The notes under the pieces were generated by a model. It was not told the DNA's origin, did not search any database, and saw only the letters and a program-made list of their open reading frames with translations. A stretch of DNA of 64,000 bases from Zygaena filipendulae (taxonomy: Eukaryota; Arthropoda; Insecta; Lepidoptera; Zygaenidae): NCBI GenBank assembly GCA_907165275.2, contig OU015669.1, positions 394,501 to 458,500 on the forward strand, read 5' to 3'. The position numbers were made by a program, and so were the translations under genes. Below, piece after piece: positions 1-10,938 of the stretch. How positions within the stretch are numbered: position 1 is the stretch's first letter; each line of letters starts with the position of its first letter.

Positions 1-46
1 TACGATATCGACGATAAATTGTGTTACAAAGTTATAATTGAACGCA

Positions 47-263
47 GATAAGCAATAAAAAACCCCACAAAACAAAATTATTGATTCAGAACGATTTATT
101 GAGAGTTAGAGAACGTTTTTAATTATGTGTTTACCTTTTTACATTGTTTAAATATTTAACTAAATATTGAACATAAAAATGTTGAAACAAAATGGCGCTA
201 TAATTTTAAAACTTTAATTTACTCAAAATTTCTCCAGTGTGGGTTAACACACTATTGTTTATC
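47..263 (+). mobile_element. MITE-C copy 1 (about 220 bp, terminal inverted repeats)
   Basis: The ends are inverted copies of GATAAGCAATA followed by a GTTAACCCACA-like block; the left end here is partly decayed. A close copy in the same orientation lies at 52075-52295, sharing the internal blocks CAGAACGATTTATTGAGAG and AATGGCGCTATAATTTTAA. It has no coding capacity, so it is a non-autonomous DNA element by structure; the superfamily is not determined. Confidence 0.7.
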
Positions 264-300
264 TATGTCCAATTATGTGTGTAACTTATTAACAAGGTAT

Positions 301-563
301 AACATCCTTCTGATATTATAAAAGCGAAAGTAAGTCGGTCGGTTTGTTTGTTACCTTACGCCCTAGCTAGTAAGTAAATCAACCATCATTAAATTATGCA
401 TACACATAGAGAAATTTCATAGAGTAGGTACTTTTGATCTTGGAATTCCAGCGGGAAGGCTATCTAACACTTAAAAAAAATTTCAAATCGGTCCAGTAGT
501 TCCTGAGATTAGAGCGTTCAAGCAAACAAACAAACTCTTCAGCTTTTTAATATTAGTATAGAT
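301..563. repeat. Lep1/Helitron-like fragments
   Basis: Bases 301-372 resemble a Lep1 5' region (TGATATTATAAAAGCGAAAGT). Bases 425-563 hold a remnant in the other orientation, ending AATATTAGTATAGAT after a run of CAAACAAACAAAC. Both are decayed. Confidence 0.55.
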
Positions 564-670
564 GGATGCAGGTACAGATGGATGATGGATAAAGTTATGT
601 CTATGTCTATGTCTATGATGCTTCATCTAGCGTACCTTAACTTTTGCAACTTTACATCCACGCAACGCAA

Positions 671-1304
671 TAGGGTACTTGCATGAAATTTATAATAAGA
701 AATTGTGTCAATATTTCAAAAATAGAGCCTTAGAAAAGCGTTATCGTGAAAGATTTACTAAAAAAATTTCAATAGTTTCCAAAATATTCAACTTTTAATT
801 TTGTGAAACGGAACGTTGCAACGAAACACCAATCACAGCCAAGCTTGACACATGACGTCACTTTTATTTTTTTAGGAAACATTTACCTCTTTCGGAGAAG
901 GCAAAAGAAACTAAGTGCGTACAGTCAACGCATATTTTCCATTTTCTGAATTTTTTTACTTTAAAATGCATCGGTAAGACGCATTTCGATTCTTTACTGG
1001 AACTTTTGGAAGTAAATCGACACAGTTCAACCTTAATTTCGCTTTTGGATATTGAAGTTATCCGTCTGTCAGTGTCACATGACTCTGTCAATACGACAGC
1101 GACATTTCTATCACAGATTAATAAGGCGTAATTTTGAACAAGTGACGTCATTCCGCGTTTCGGCGGTATGGTCTAAAGTAGGAACTTTGAAACGCTCTAT
1201 TTAATTAATTCAAGCATATATTTTTTTTCTTTTTCTTGCTTTGTTTATGTAGGCCATATATCTTTAAAATAGACTGAAAAAAAAAAATTCATGCAAGTAC
1301 CCTA
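671..1304. mobile_element. DNA transposon with TA target duplication, non-autonomous
   Basis: The ends are inverted: TAGGGTACTTGCATGAA at the left and TTCATGCAAGTACCCTA at the right, each bordered by TA. This suggests a Tc1/mariner-like non-autonomous element of about 630 bp. No transposase frame is seen. It contains two TGACGTCA palindromes and carries a nested repeat at 880-1062. Confidence 0.65.
880..1062 (+). repeat. 180-bp dispersed repeat (R180), copy 1
   Basis: It begins TTTACCTCTTTCGGAGAAGG and runs through AAATGCAT.GGT and TTTACTGGAACTTTTGG. Related copies lie at 4192-4395, 37020-37140 (partial) and 54186-54366 (opposite strand). It is inserted inside the element at 671-1304. Class unknown. 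Confidence 0.6.
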
Positions 1305-1527
1305 TTGAAGTCTGTACTACGCTTGATAATAAATCGGAAAGTTCTCACATTATACAGATTGGACACGTTCGTATAAGAATTTGCTTCTATCTCTAATTTG
1401 TTTCAACATTGCCTAAATACCTACTAAGGGTATAAATTTAGCTTACGCAAACGGCAAAACACAACATCGACCCGCTCCCGCCGCGATAAGGGTCGTCGCA
1501 CATGTAATTATACTAGGATACTCGCAA

Positions 1528-1795
1528 TGGGCATGTTGACTAATTTTTATTTTTTAGGCCGTCTTGTAGATTATTAAAAAATATTGGACACGTATTTTTT
1601 CTTTTTTTACATAATCAAAAAATGCTACAGTTTAAAGCATGTTATGAAGTTAAGAGCCCCCCACTCCTAAACTTTAATGCGTTTTATCTTAGTATTTTTT
1701 AATAACTTGAAAAAGCAAAAAATACGGGTCTCTTATTTTTTATTAATCTACAAGACGGGCCAAAAATTAAAATTTGGTTGACAAGTCCATTGTGT
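1528..1795 (-). mobile_element. MITE-A copy (internally deleted)
   Basis: The left end reads GGGCATGTTGACTAATTTTTA and continues with CGTCTTGTAGATTATTAAAA and GGACACGTATTTTTTC, as in the copy at 33231-33558. The central TGACGTCA part is missing and the outer arms remain. Confidence 0.7.
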
Positions 1796-1859
1796 CGACT
1801 CTTATTATATTAATATTATATAGTAGCTAGAAGGTATATTCTTTTAACACAAAATCCCC

Positions 1860-1912
1860 TACAAAACCAGTTACGGACTAAATAGAATTTTGATTTTTAT
1901 ACCCTGGAAACA
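1860..1912 (-). repeat. MITE-A end fragment
   Basis: ACGGACTAAATAGAATTTTG followed by CCTGGAAACAAGCCTATT matches the terminal 50 bp of the MITE-A copy at 23950-24272. Confidence 0.5.
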
Positions 1913-3597
1913 AGCCTATTCAGCTGATATAGGTATAGAGATTTCCTAAATATTTAATCAATTTTTCAGCAGTTTCCAGTCGTGCTTTCACAGCTTCACT
2001 GACTAGTATTTAATTCTGTTCCAATTGAAGCATAGAAATATCTATAATAAATACAATTTAGCTTTAAAAATACAAAGATCAAATTCCGCAAGAGAAAACG
2101 TAAACGCTTGCAAATGTTAAAATGTAATGAAATAGTTTCAGTTTGAATTCGAAATTGCGTTTCGCTCCGCGAAGTTCGACTATCTCTCCCCGCGAGTCGC
2201 CGAGTCTAACTCTACCAAGAATATATAGGTTATTCGTTAACGTTCGATTGATTCCTTGTGAACTATCAAGCCGTTAACGTTTACATTTGAGTTACAGTGA
2301 AGTTTCGTACAGAACCACGTTAAAGAAGTGTTCAAGTTTGCTCGATTTAATACGCGTTCGAACGATTCTGTTAACAAAATAGTGTAACAAAATGTCTTTT
2401 CAAAAATTGGTATCGGAACTGTTTCAAATTTTGATCCAATAAGCACAAACTGCAGATAACATAACTCAAAAATACTAATAAAAAGAATTAACTTTTGGAT
2501 TCATTGCCAATTTCAATTTTGGAGTTCATTTTCAGAGGATCTTTTTGATTGATATAATTGATATTATTATTATTAATAATAAATTTTATTTGGCTTTAAA
2601 AAAAAACAGAAAGTAAATTATAAGAGAAATTAAATAAAAACTAAAAAAACATATATGATATGATCGTTGATTGTATACGCCGTATCTTTTTTGGTACATA
2701 ATTTGTAATTGTAAATTGTATCTATATCAATTGTTATTACGAAATTGTGACAAAGCTTCAATTCATTGCGTTTTATATATATAAAAAAAACGGATTACGG
2801 CTTCCATAACTTTTAAATACTAATAAAAATTATTAAAATAGCTATTATATCTATAGCAAGAAAGTATAAAATCAGGATTTTCTTAATCCACTAGTAATAT
2901 TGTGATTATATTTGGATATAAATGCATATCATAATATTGCCTAAATGAACATTTTTTTTTCAAAGTTCAGAGTGGCTGGGGCAGTATTTCCTGAAATATA
3001 TCAATCACTTGAATCATACCAATCTTACTGTGTTGACAACTTTAAGCAATAGTTCGATTACAAAAAAGCAAAAAAAAAAATTCGATCCACCCTAAACCTA
3101 CCTATAATCTATATCACAGATCTATGTAACTTTATCTTAATATGTTTGAATTTAGTTTGTTGTAACTTATACGTGTCAAAACGGTAAATGTTCAGAATAA
3201 ATTGACTAAGCATTTAATTTTTAATGAGAATTTACTGCGGCTCCCCTAACTCTATATAATCCACCGGGCATTTTTCATCTCGCAACCGAACTGGGATTCC
3301 ATTAAGCGTCCGACGCTTGGGTTCCGACCGGATTTCTTCATTTCCCCTGATCCTAAACTGACTTGGGACCCGTTAGATATGCGTAGAATAATACACTCGC
3401 TTACTGCTGAGATTTAGTATGCGTGTAACATAAAAACTTCATTGTTTTAAAATAGAAAAATCCCTTTTTTACATGTCTGACTTCTGTCTCCGGTGATATC
3501 GTCTCATCAAAAGTTAAGGGTACTAATATATTTTTATTCGTATTTTTTTTGTGCGTAAGTGGAAGCGTCAGGACTCAGGATCGAACGTATTGTATTA
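1913..3597. other. AT-rich non-coding DNA
   Basis: I see no exon or intact element here. Around 2560-2620 a TTATTATTATTAATAATAAATTTTATTT-type stretch followed by an A run looks like the tail of an old non-LTR retrotransposon. The open frame at 2237-2446 on the minus strand has no coding character. Confidence 0.4.
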
Positions 3598-3798
3598 CTA
3601 GCTGTTCCCCGCTGCTTCACCCGCGTTCATTTCGGGGTTCCCGTGGAAATTCCGGGGCAAAAAGAACCCTAGGTCCGGTTTTGTATACTCCTGACAATGT
3701 GTATGCAAAGTTTCATGATGATCGGTTAAGGCGTGAAAGCGTAACATACAGTAAGACACATACAGGCAGGGTTACTTGCGCATTTATAAAATTAGTAG
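3598..3798 (-). mobile_element. Lep1/Helitron-like element
   Basis: On the plus strand it starts CTAGCTGTTCCCCGC and ends with CATTTATAAAATTAGTAG, so it lies on the minus strand. The internal blocks TTCATGATGATCGGTTAAG and GGCGTGAAAGCGTAAC are typical of the family. A further 3'-end fragment lies at 3890-3950. Confidence 0.7.
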
Positions 3799-4191
3799 TG
3801 ACTGAGGAAGTCCCTAAAGTAATATAAGTCCTTATGTATTCGATCGGGGACGTCACGCATCGACTAAACACGAAATCTCGAAAACTAAGAAGCTGGAATT
3901 TCCGCGGAACTCCCAAATTAACGCGGGTGCGGCTGAAATCGCAGATCTTATTATAAATACAGATAAATTGAAATGAACTAAATAATAACTTTAAAAAAGC
4001 TTTAAAATACTAAGCATAGTTTGAAAAGCCAAGCTTGGCTTGGTTTCGCTTGGCTTGTATCCAGCCATAATGTAATTACCCATTCAGACTTTCGAGCTTC
4101 CTTCTGTTGCCGGCAATTGTTTCACTTGTTTGTACGAATTATGCACAATTGGCTTCACATAAAATATAAGCACTAGTTGTTTTTTTTTTGT

Positions 4192-4395
4192 TAAATTTAC
4201 CCCAATGGGGAAGGCAAAGGAAGCTAAGTCCATACAGCCAATTCAGTAGTATTTTTCTCCTTCTGAAGTGATTTACATCGAAATACATTGGTGAGTAGCA
4301 TTTCGATGCTTTACCGGAACTTTTGGCAGCAACTCTTCACAGTTGAACCTTACTTGGACTCTCGCTATTTAGCCAGTGTCAAGTAAAGTAAATTT
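4192..4395 (+). repeat. R180 repeat, copy 2 (most complete)
   Basis: It starts TTTACCCCAATGGGGAAGG and contains TCCATACAGCC, ATTTACATCGAAATACATTGG, GCTTTACCGGAACTTTTGGC and AACTCTTCACAGTTGAACC. It matches 880-1062 and the reverse strand of 54186-54366. Confidence 0.65.
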
Positions 4396-4539
4396 ATATC
4401 TATCTATTAGCATCTTTGTACGGTTGTAAATTGCACACCATGGTGCTATAGTGTGCAAAATCTTTATCGGAGCTTTTAAACACTGAAAAAATCAAATGAA
4501 AACGTCATTTGTATTTTTTGGGCACATAAAAAACCGCCA

Positions 4540-4872
4540 CCGCCACTGCTAGTTTCCTGGGTAAAAAAATCAAAATTCTATTTAGTCCGTCAGTTAGATA
4601 ATAAAAAAATAAAAGACACGTATTTTTTGCTTTTTTAAAATAATGGAAATATGCATAGATAAAGCGCATTAAAGTTTAGGGTGGGGGACTCGTGATGTCA
4701 CAGCTCGCTATAACGTGCGAACAAACTGTAGCGAGGCGTGACGTCATGTGAAATTTCGACTTGATATATCTCCGTTATTTTTTGGTTACATAAAAAATAA
4801 AAAAATACGTGTCCAATATTTTTTAATAATCTACAAAACGGACTAAAAAAGAAAATTTAGGAAACTAGCCTA
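4540..4872 (+). mobile_element. MITE-A copy
   Basis: The ends are inverted (GCTAGTTTCCTGG left, AGGAAACTAGCC right). Inside it carries GTGATGTCAC and GTGACGTCAT palindromes about 50 bp apart, plus ACACGTATTTTTTGC and AATACGTGTCCAATATT near the two ends. The copy at 23950-24272 is nearly the same sequence in the other orientation. Confidence 0.8.
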
Positions 4873-5547
4873 ATATAGCACCATAAAACACAAACAATAT
4901 CCACTTTTATTATTCTTTTATCGAAATGTGACTGAACCGCCATCTTCGATACCCGCGCCAACTCCTGAATTGTATACTTTGAAAAAGTTGGGAATTTCGT
5001 ACTGTTTGGTCAGCCTTTATTTTCCTTCAAAGCCTTTGGTAATCGCTATGATTCATGTATTGATTAAGAAAGACTCAGGTTATAGTCTAGGATCAAAACC
5101 CTGACAGCGCCTAAAATATATTACCCAATTACCGATAAAAATAATATTAATCACTCATTTTGATGAATAGGCTTCCGATGGGGCGATGTAATGCGGAATG
5201 ATTTAGGAATTTCCCTTCAGCGGATCTCGCCTTTCAAGCTGGGGCTTCTCCTCGCCCATAATTAATAGGCGAGTTAAGTTTTGGCCAAAGTCGTCGCTTC
5301 GTAGGCTTTCATCTGAAGAACAACTCCCACTTTGTTGTCCCGAACAATGGCGTGTCGGATTTGTGTTTTTGTTTTGTTTCGGGGTCGGAAAACAAAAGAA
5401 TTGTAGGTATATCGAATGTGGCCGTCCGTCCCCTCATCGAGTAGGTACCTGGGGAGATCTATGCGTAATAATAGCGTTATCATAATCGATTCACACATAA
5501 CAAAATCGTTTTTGACGAATTTATATAACCTGTAAAACACGTTCAAT
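4873..5547. other. Non-coding, nothing recognised
   Basis: Moderately AT-rich sequence. The minus-strand open frame at 5274-5546 shows no recognisable domain and no splice context. Confidence 0.35.
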
Positions 5548-5762
5548 ACTCAATACTCAAATCATTTATTCAAATTAGGCCCATAATGTGGCTCTTTTTG
5601 ACGTCAATAAAATTACAGTTTACAGTAGACAGCACCCATAAAATATCCACCCTTCACAGCTTCCTAGTGCTATGGCTGAAGAGAAGAAGCTGCGCAACAA
5701 ACTCTACAGCAGCACGCTGTCAATTTAAAATTATAATATATATTTTATAATATTAGTGGTAG
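5548..5762 (-). repeat. Non-LTR retrotransposon 3' end
   Basis: Read on the minus strand it passes through GTTTGTTGCGCAGCTTCTTC and AGCACTAGGAAGCTGTGAAG, then GAGCCACATTATGGGCC, and ends with a TGAATAAATGATTTGAGTATTGAG tail. This layout (3' UTR, AATAAA, short tail repeat) is that of a LINE 3' end. The GTGTGGCTCTTTTTGG block at 13558 is a related scrap. Confidence 0.55.
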
Positions 5763-6569
5763 CCCAACTTTAATTATGTGAGAATAATGAGCCGTAACCA
5801 GCAATAAACTACATGCGGCAGGTACAGCTAACTATAGAGACATTAGGATTAAGCATCTATACCTAATAGTAGACCAGACATGACCAGCACCAACTGACGG
5901 CACCCGTTCACGAGTATGACGTGCTCGTAAGCCCCGCCCCGCTCAACCATATTAGAGGGAACCGAGCGACCCGACTCACACGCCACCGCCAGCGGGACAT
6001 TTGAGTGAGCATGACATAATCTAGCCACTATCGTGTCAATGAAATTAATTCTTAATTTAATCAATATGTAAGGCCGGTAATGGCTACGTTGTTCGCACAC
6101 ATCACATCAAATAACGTTTATTGAGATTATTTTTATTTTTCATAATTAATTAAGGTCATTAACTGGTATTTGTTTCAAGTTATATTAAAACAATAATAAT
6201 TAAGAAAATAATATACTAAGCCTACAATAATATTGTATACATAAATGGATTATAAAGATCACGATACGTAGAAGAATAAGTAAACTACTTATATTAGAAT
6301 TGCAAGGACGAAGTTTGCCATTGAATAAAAGATGTATTTACACATAGAGAGCAATTAAGTCCTATCTGAAATCCATTGACACATCTCTTTCTTCCATGAC
6401 GCGTAAGTTTAGAAGAATCGCAAATAATAGTGAATCAACTTATAGAACTGCGTTAATGCATCATTCGGATCCCAAAAAATACAAGAACAAATTCAAAACG
6501 AAACAAAACGGAACGCCAAATGCAAAGAACTAACTGACACGTCCTAAAAAAAGAACCACGCGTGATCTC
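5763..6569. other. Non-coding, nothing recognised
   Basis: AT-rich, apart from a GC-richer patch at 5930-6000. I found no supported element or exon. Confidence 0.3.
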
Positions 6570-6770
6570 GAAATGGAAATGGCGGCCGGTAGCTGATAAA
6601 GGGAGAATCGAAGAGTGGAAGCTGGTAAGGAGTTCACACGGGCCTAGGCCTCGCGACCCCTCGGGGACATGGCCCGGCCGCCCCCGCAGCGGGCTCGCGG
6701 GGGCGGGCCAGTCAGCGCGCGACCACACAAAATGGCCGCCGCAGTGCCCGACAAAATGGCCGTCGCAGTG
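6570..6770. promoter_or_regulatory. CpG-rich patch with repeated ATGGC(C/G)GCC motifs
   Basis: The patch holds AAATGGCGGCC at about 6580 and a 24-bp tandem duplication at 6727-6774 that carries ACAAAATGGCCGCCGCAG and ACAAAATGGCCGTCGCAG. The motif resembles the YY1/Pleiohomeotic core (GCCAT, AAAATGGC). Placement just before the exon-like frame at 6690-6984 makes an alternative promoter or first exon possible. This is inference from motif and composition only. Confidence 0.3.
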
Positions 6771-6984
6771 GGAGAAGTTTCTTACCAAAGGCATTTGCTA
6801 CGGATGCGGAGGTGACTGGGACTTCAAAGGTGCCCTAAAAGTGGACCTGGACAATTCGGAGTATGAGGGCTACAGGTATTACCACACGAAACCTGGATAC
6901 AGGATAAAGTCCAGGTCGTGCGAGGATGCCAGGTTCGTGCACATCAACTTCGTGCTCCTGGCCGAGTTCAGACACTTTGTGGGG
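6690..6984 (+). CDS. Unidentified exon-like open frame with a consensus donor
   Basis: The frame is open from about 6562 to the stop at 7012-7014. A perfect donor, GTGAGT, follows the codon GGG at 6984, so the exon would end in phase 0. Two upstream acceptors are possible: CCGCCCCCGCAG ending at 6689, and TTTCTTACCAAAG ending at 6790. The 3' half has coding-like composition, with CYGCGGDWDF followed by a charged, Tyr-rich stretch and DARFVHINFVLLAEFRHFVG at the end. No ATG opens this frame, so it would be an internal exon. A different frame starting at the ATG at 6732 runs only 27 codons. I do not recognise the protein; it is not a spectrin repeat. It could be an isoform-specific Dys exon, an exon of a nested gene, or a captured gene fragment. 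Confidence 0.35.
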
Positions 6985-7200
6985 GTGAGTGAGCGTTTTC
7001 CACTTAACTTTTAATTTGCGTAATTAAGGCCGAGATTAATTAGTAGGCCGGCGCTGACTTTTCATTAAATTTGCTCTAACGAATTTTTGATTGGGCCTTG
7101 TTAAATATGTTTGAGGAGTTTTTGGAATTTAATCATAACTGGCCCCGTGACTTTGCGGCAGGCCTTTGTCGGCTTGATCTATTGGAATTGGCGGCTTAAC

Positions 7201-7437
7201 GGCCGCACTCAGAGTGGACTTTAATGATTACTTAGTTAAGCATAGATTTTTAAAACAAAACTGCCGCAATCAGACAAGTTTCATAAATTGATGTTAATTG
7301 GCATTTAACTAATTGAGTAACATCTCATTAAATGCCAATTAACATTAATTTACTGAACGTCTCTGATTGCGGCAGTTTTGTTTTAAAAATCTATACCTAA
7401 CTAAGTAATCATTAAAGTCGAATCTGAGTGCGGCAGT
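7201..7437. mobile_element. MITE-B copy 1 (foldback element)
   Basis: About 237 bp of nearly perfect inverted repeat: GGCCGCACTCAGAG left and CTGAGTGCGGC right. The arms continue through TTAATGATTACTTAGTTAAG, AAAACAAAACTGCCGCAATC and TGTTAATTGGCATTTAA. The whole unit could fold into one long hairpin. Other copies: 22543-22780 and 37694-37906. Confidence 0.85.
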
Positions 7438-8337
7438 AAGTTACCTACTACGTGTTACGAGCTTCATCCACATCGATACAGCCATTGATTATAGTACCTA
7501 TTTAAATCCTTTTACATGATGAATGAATACTTTTTCGAGTTTATAATGTTTATAATTAAAGCACAATTGTTATCTGTCCGAATTTATTTATTTATTTAAC
7601 AATTAATGCACACAAGGACAACATAAAAAGAAAGAAAGTATTAATTTATAAAAAAAAAACTTACACAGTTTGTAAAATACTTAATGTTGAATAAAATATA
7701 GGTACTATAGATTTACTCTCTAGAAAAAGGTAAATTGGATCGTCGATATCCATTTTGGTGATTAAACACATCGTCAAATAGATGTGCAAATTCCCACCCG
7801 GTACCAATTCTGATTTCCAAACATGTTGTATGACGTGAATAAATTAAACACCATGTATAGTCCAAACTCCATACGAGTGAAAACGCGATAAACAGAAATG
7901 ACGATAATAAGATTAGATTTTACCACAATAAATTTAATTAATATGTATTTTCCGTTGCTATACCGTTTGTGCTTTGTAATAAATTAGTTCCTCTGCACGC
8001 TCCGAATTGTACACAGTTAATAATATAATTAATAATTTAATTAATAACACCGCCAAATCACGATAGGCCCGGAAAATAAATTGTTCGTTTGCAATAAAAT
8101 TCCAACTTTAAACTTGCGCGATTAGGGTTGGTTTTTAGACGAAAATACAATATATTAGGATCTGTTGTCATAATTTTCTGTAATTACAAGGGCTTATTAG
8201 ATTTCACACTCGACTTAGCAAAGTTGCGCCCGGGGCGCTGAGAGATTAGCCTATAAATTAAGCATGCCTAATTTATCAGCCAATTTTAAGCGGGATTTTT
8301 TAATTTCTCTCAGTAAATGAGAACATAATACCAGGTA
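7438..8337. other. AT-rich non-coding DNA
   Basis: A TTTATTTATTTA tract at 7583-7600 followed by AACAATTAATGCACAC looks like an old retrotransposon tail. The rest is unassigned. Confidence 0.35.
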
Positions 8338-8512
8338 CCTACAATTTTTTCGGAGATTCCGTAGGAATTCCGGGATGAAAAGTACCCTATATTCTTTTCT
8401 GTACTCCTAAAAACGTTTATGCAAAAATTCATGATCATCGGTTGAGCCGTTAAGGCGTAGGCCCTGAAAGCGTAACAAACAAACAAACTCATATTCGCAT
8501 TTATAATAGTAA
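8338..8512 (-). repeat. Lep1/Helitron-like fragment
   Basis: It lacks the CTAG end. It keeps GGAATTCCGGGATGAAAAGT, TTCATGATCATCGGTTGAG, GAAAGCGTAACAAACAAAC and the CATTTATAATAGTA 5' part. Confidence 0.6.
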
Positions 8513-9347
8513 CGGATTTAATTACTGTAAATAGAAATAAAAAATGCGTTTTGTGTATTCAATTCTCACACGCGATGTTTCCATGTAAAACAACGTGAAA
8601 CACATTGTATGCTGTATAGTAAATTGCAAAATTTTAATCATATCGACAATGATGTTATGTTATGGCTTTCAAAATAAAGAGGTAGGTAACGAGTCAAATT
8701 ACTTAGCGAAACGAAGCCGCAGATCAAAGCGAGTTTGTTGAATTAAATAAATAATAACAAGTCGTGAAGGGACTCGCACATGGTGTGCCGTTGTCATATG
8801 TTTCACAAATTTTAATCAGAACATGTCATAATGAAATATCATTAAGGCGAAGTCACCATGTTTCGTTAATAAAATTAGGAAGCGCAAGACATAGACGCGC
8901 GACACGCCACGTCAAGAGATAGAAATTAATGTGATATTAGGCAAAATTATGTTTTAGTTATATACATACAATAGATAGCACAGTCATGTAAAATTTAGTA
9001 CAGCCATTATATTCTAAGTAAATTTATAAAGATACTGAAAATGGCGCCGTCTCAGCATAGAGCGTAAAGCTTTCAGTTTTATTTTCGTCGTACAAAAAAT
9101 CTTGTTGAATTTTGATCAGTGTTTTTTTTTTGTTTTTAACCGTTTGGATAGGTATTAGGTAGGTACCTATTCAAAAGTGTAATCGATACTCCTTCAGTTA
9201 AACATAACTGTGATGATTAACATAATTGTCCTTAATTAATTATGGTAAGCTAGCTGTTGCCCCTGCGTTGCTCGCGTGATGTTTGAAGGTGCGCTACAGT
9301 CACTATCACTTTGGAATTTGTGTAAATATTTCCCTTTTTATAATTTA
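8513..9347. other. Non-coding, nothing recognised
   Basis: No exon or complete repeat was identified. GCTAGCTGTTGCCCCTGCG near 9248 is a scrap of a Lep1 3' end. Confidence 0.3.
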
Positions 9348-9510
9348 CTAGCTGTGCCCCGCGGTTTCACCCGTGGTAATTTCGGAGTTCCCGCGGGAAT
9401 TCCGGAATAAAAAGTATCCTGTCTTTCTCTATACCCCTTTTTGCGTGATTGAGTAACAAACATCCAAACATTCAAACATCCACACATTCACATTTGTAAT
9501 ATTAGTAGGA
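9348..9510 (-). mobile_element. Lep1/Helitron-like element, internally deleted
   Basis: CTAGCTGTGCCCCGCGG at the left and AATATTAGTAGGA at the right, followed by T. Between CTATACCCC and TTTTTGCGTGATTGAG the usual 40-bp middle is missing. The CCGCGGTTTCACCCGTGG hairpin lies next to the CTAG end. Confidence 0.8.
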
Positions 9511-10082
9511 TTATGTGTGTTTGTTCACGTTTCATTTCGCGTAGCATCTACGGATAGACGTCATGATTTAATTTACGGAGATAGTAACGGAAGTTACTTA
9601 GGCAGGTTTTAGTTCCGGCACAACGGAAAAGTCCCAAAGGTATTCCGAATCTCTCTCATTAGTTCTTAGCCTGATTCGAGTGACGCGCTCCCCCTTAAGG
9701 GTTGATTCCAGCGTCTCGCGACGCACGCCGCGGCGCGAGCGTCTGCCGCCGCCGCTTTATGAATATTAATGTGTGCTCGCGACTCTGAACCAACTGTTTC
9801 AATCATATTTAAGTAAATATACCTAAAACGTGGTTCGGAGAATTTTTGTAACTATACATAACATATACATATTGTATAATATTCCCGGTTACGAATGCTC
9901 ATTTACTTTGCTTTTGCAAATAGTCCTAGTTGTTCCCTGAGGTTTCACTTGCGTTAACGGAGGCCTCATTTCAATTCCGAGATAAAATACCTTGTGTTTT
10001 TCTGCTCTGCAATTCACTTTTCCCGTGACGGCGTAGGCGAAGACGTCTCCAAGATGTTTGTGTCAACCGGAATATCGAACCC
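9511..10082. other. Non-coding with a CpG-rich core
   Basis: Bases 9700-9765 are CpG-rich and partly self-complementary (GCGTCTCGCGACGC, GCCGCGGCGCG), unlike the AT-rich surroundings. A degraded Lep1 3' end lies near 9930-10010. No gene is supported. Confidence 0.3.
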
Positions 10083-10136
10083 GCAAACCTGGCGTAGGAA
10101 TCAGTTTCGTTAGCCACTGAACCAACGGTACTGTTC
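10083..10136 (-). repeat. tRNA-like SINE head, decayed
   Basis: On the minus strand an A-box-like TGGTTCAGTGGCTAACG and a B-box-like GGGTTCGATATTCC are properly spaced for a tRNA-derived promoter. No complete tRNA cloverleaf is supported. Confidence 0.45.
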
Positions 10137-10420
10137 TCTTCTTGATCCACAATATTTTTCGTGAATTTCAAGCAATAAATCCGGTATCAATACAACAATT
10201 TGCGACGCAGCTACCCCATACATGTAGTACTGCCATAGACACCGAGACAGCTAACACAGAAGTCACGTCCGCCCAAGCGACTTCCGCTTCCGAACGAACG
10301 CTTCTGTCCGCCGCCCGCCCAGCACCGGCGCGGCACACGGTGCTTGCGTTCGGGCGGGCAGGGAATACGAAATGCATTGACATTTTGGCACATCAGGTGC
10401 GAAAACATTTCCATCCATAA

Positions 10421-10613
10421 TCCTACAAATAATATACAGAAAGTGTGGATGTTTGGATGTTTGTTACTCAATCACGCAAAACGGCTAAACGGATTTGGAT
10501 GAAATTTGGCATGCATGTTGTCAGGGGTACAGAGAAGGACAAAGGGTACTTTTTTTCCCGGAATTCCCGCGGGAACTCTGAAATTAACGCGGGTTAAAGT
10601 GGGGCACAGTTAG
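10421..10613 (+). mobile_element. Lep1/Helitron-like element
   Basis: It starts TCCTACAAATAATATA and contains GTTTGTTACTCAATCACGC and GTCAGGGGTACAGAGAAGG. It ends GGGGCACAGTTAG, a one-base change from the usual CTAG. Confidence 0.8.
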
Positions 10614-10789
10614 TAATAGCATAAAGGCGAAAGTAACTCTGTTCGTCTATCTGGTTTTTTTTTACACGCCTTTACTATAGGGTACTTAACGTATAGAGTA
10701 GATCCCGTGGGAACTCAGAAACTTAGCAGAGCTCTGCTTTGTTTCTGATGACGCTGTGTGGGGTCCATGTATTTTTTTTTTATACGCAC

Positions 10790-10904
10790 GATCTGATTGG
10801 CGCAATGGTCACCATGCCTGCCCGCTATTCAAGAGGTTCCGGGTTCGATTCCCGGTGGGGGTGGACTTTGTGTGATGAACACAGGGTTCCATTTTCCAGT
10901 CTGG

Positions 10905-10938
<34 letters not shown>

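Noticed and set aside
10790..10870. Possible tRNA gene (A and B boxes)
   Set aside because: The acceptor stem does not pair, and the same head is repeated with a SINE body at four other places.
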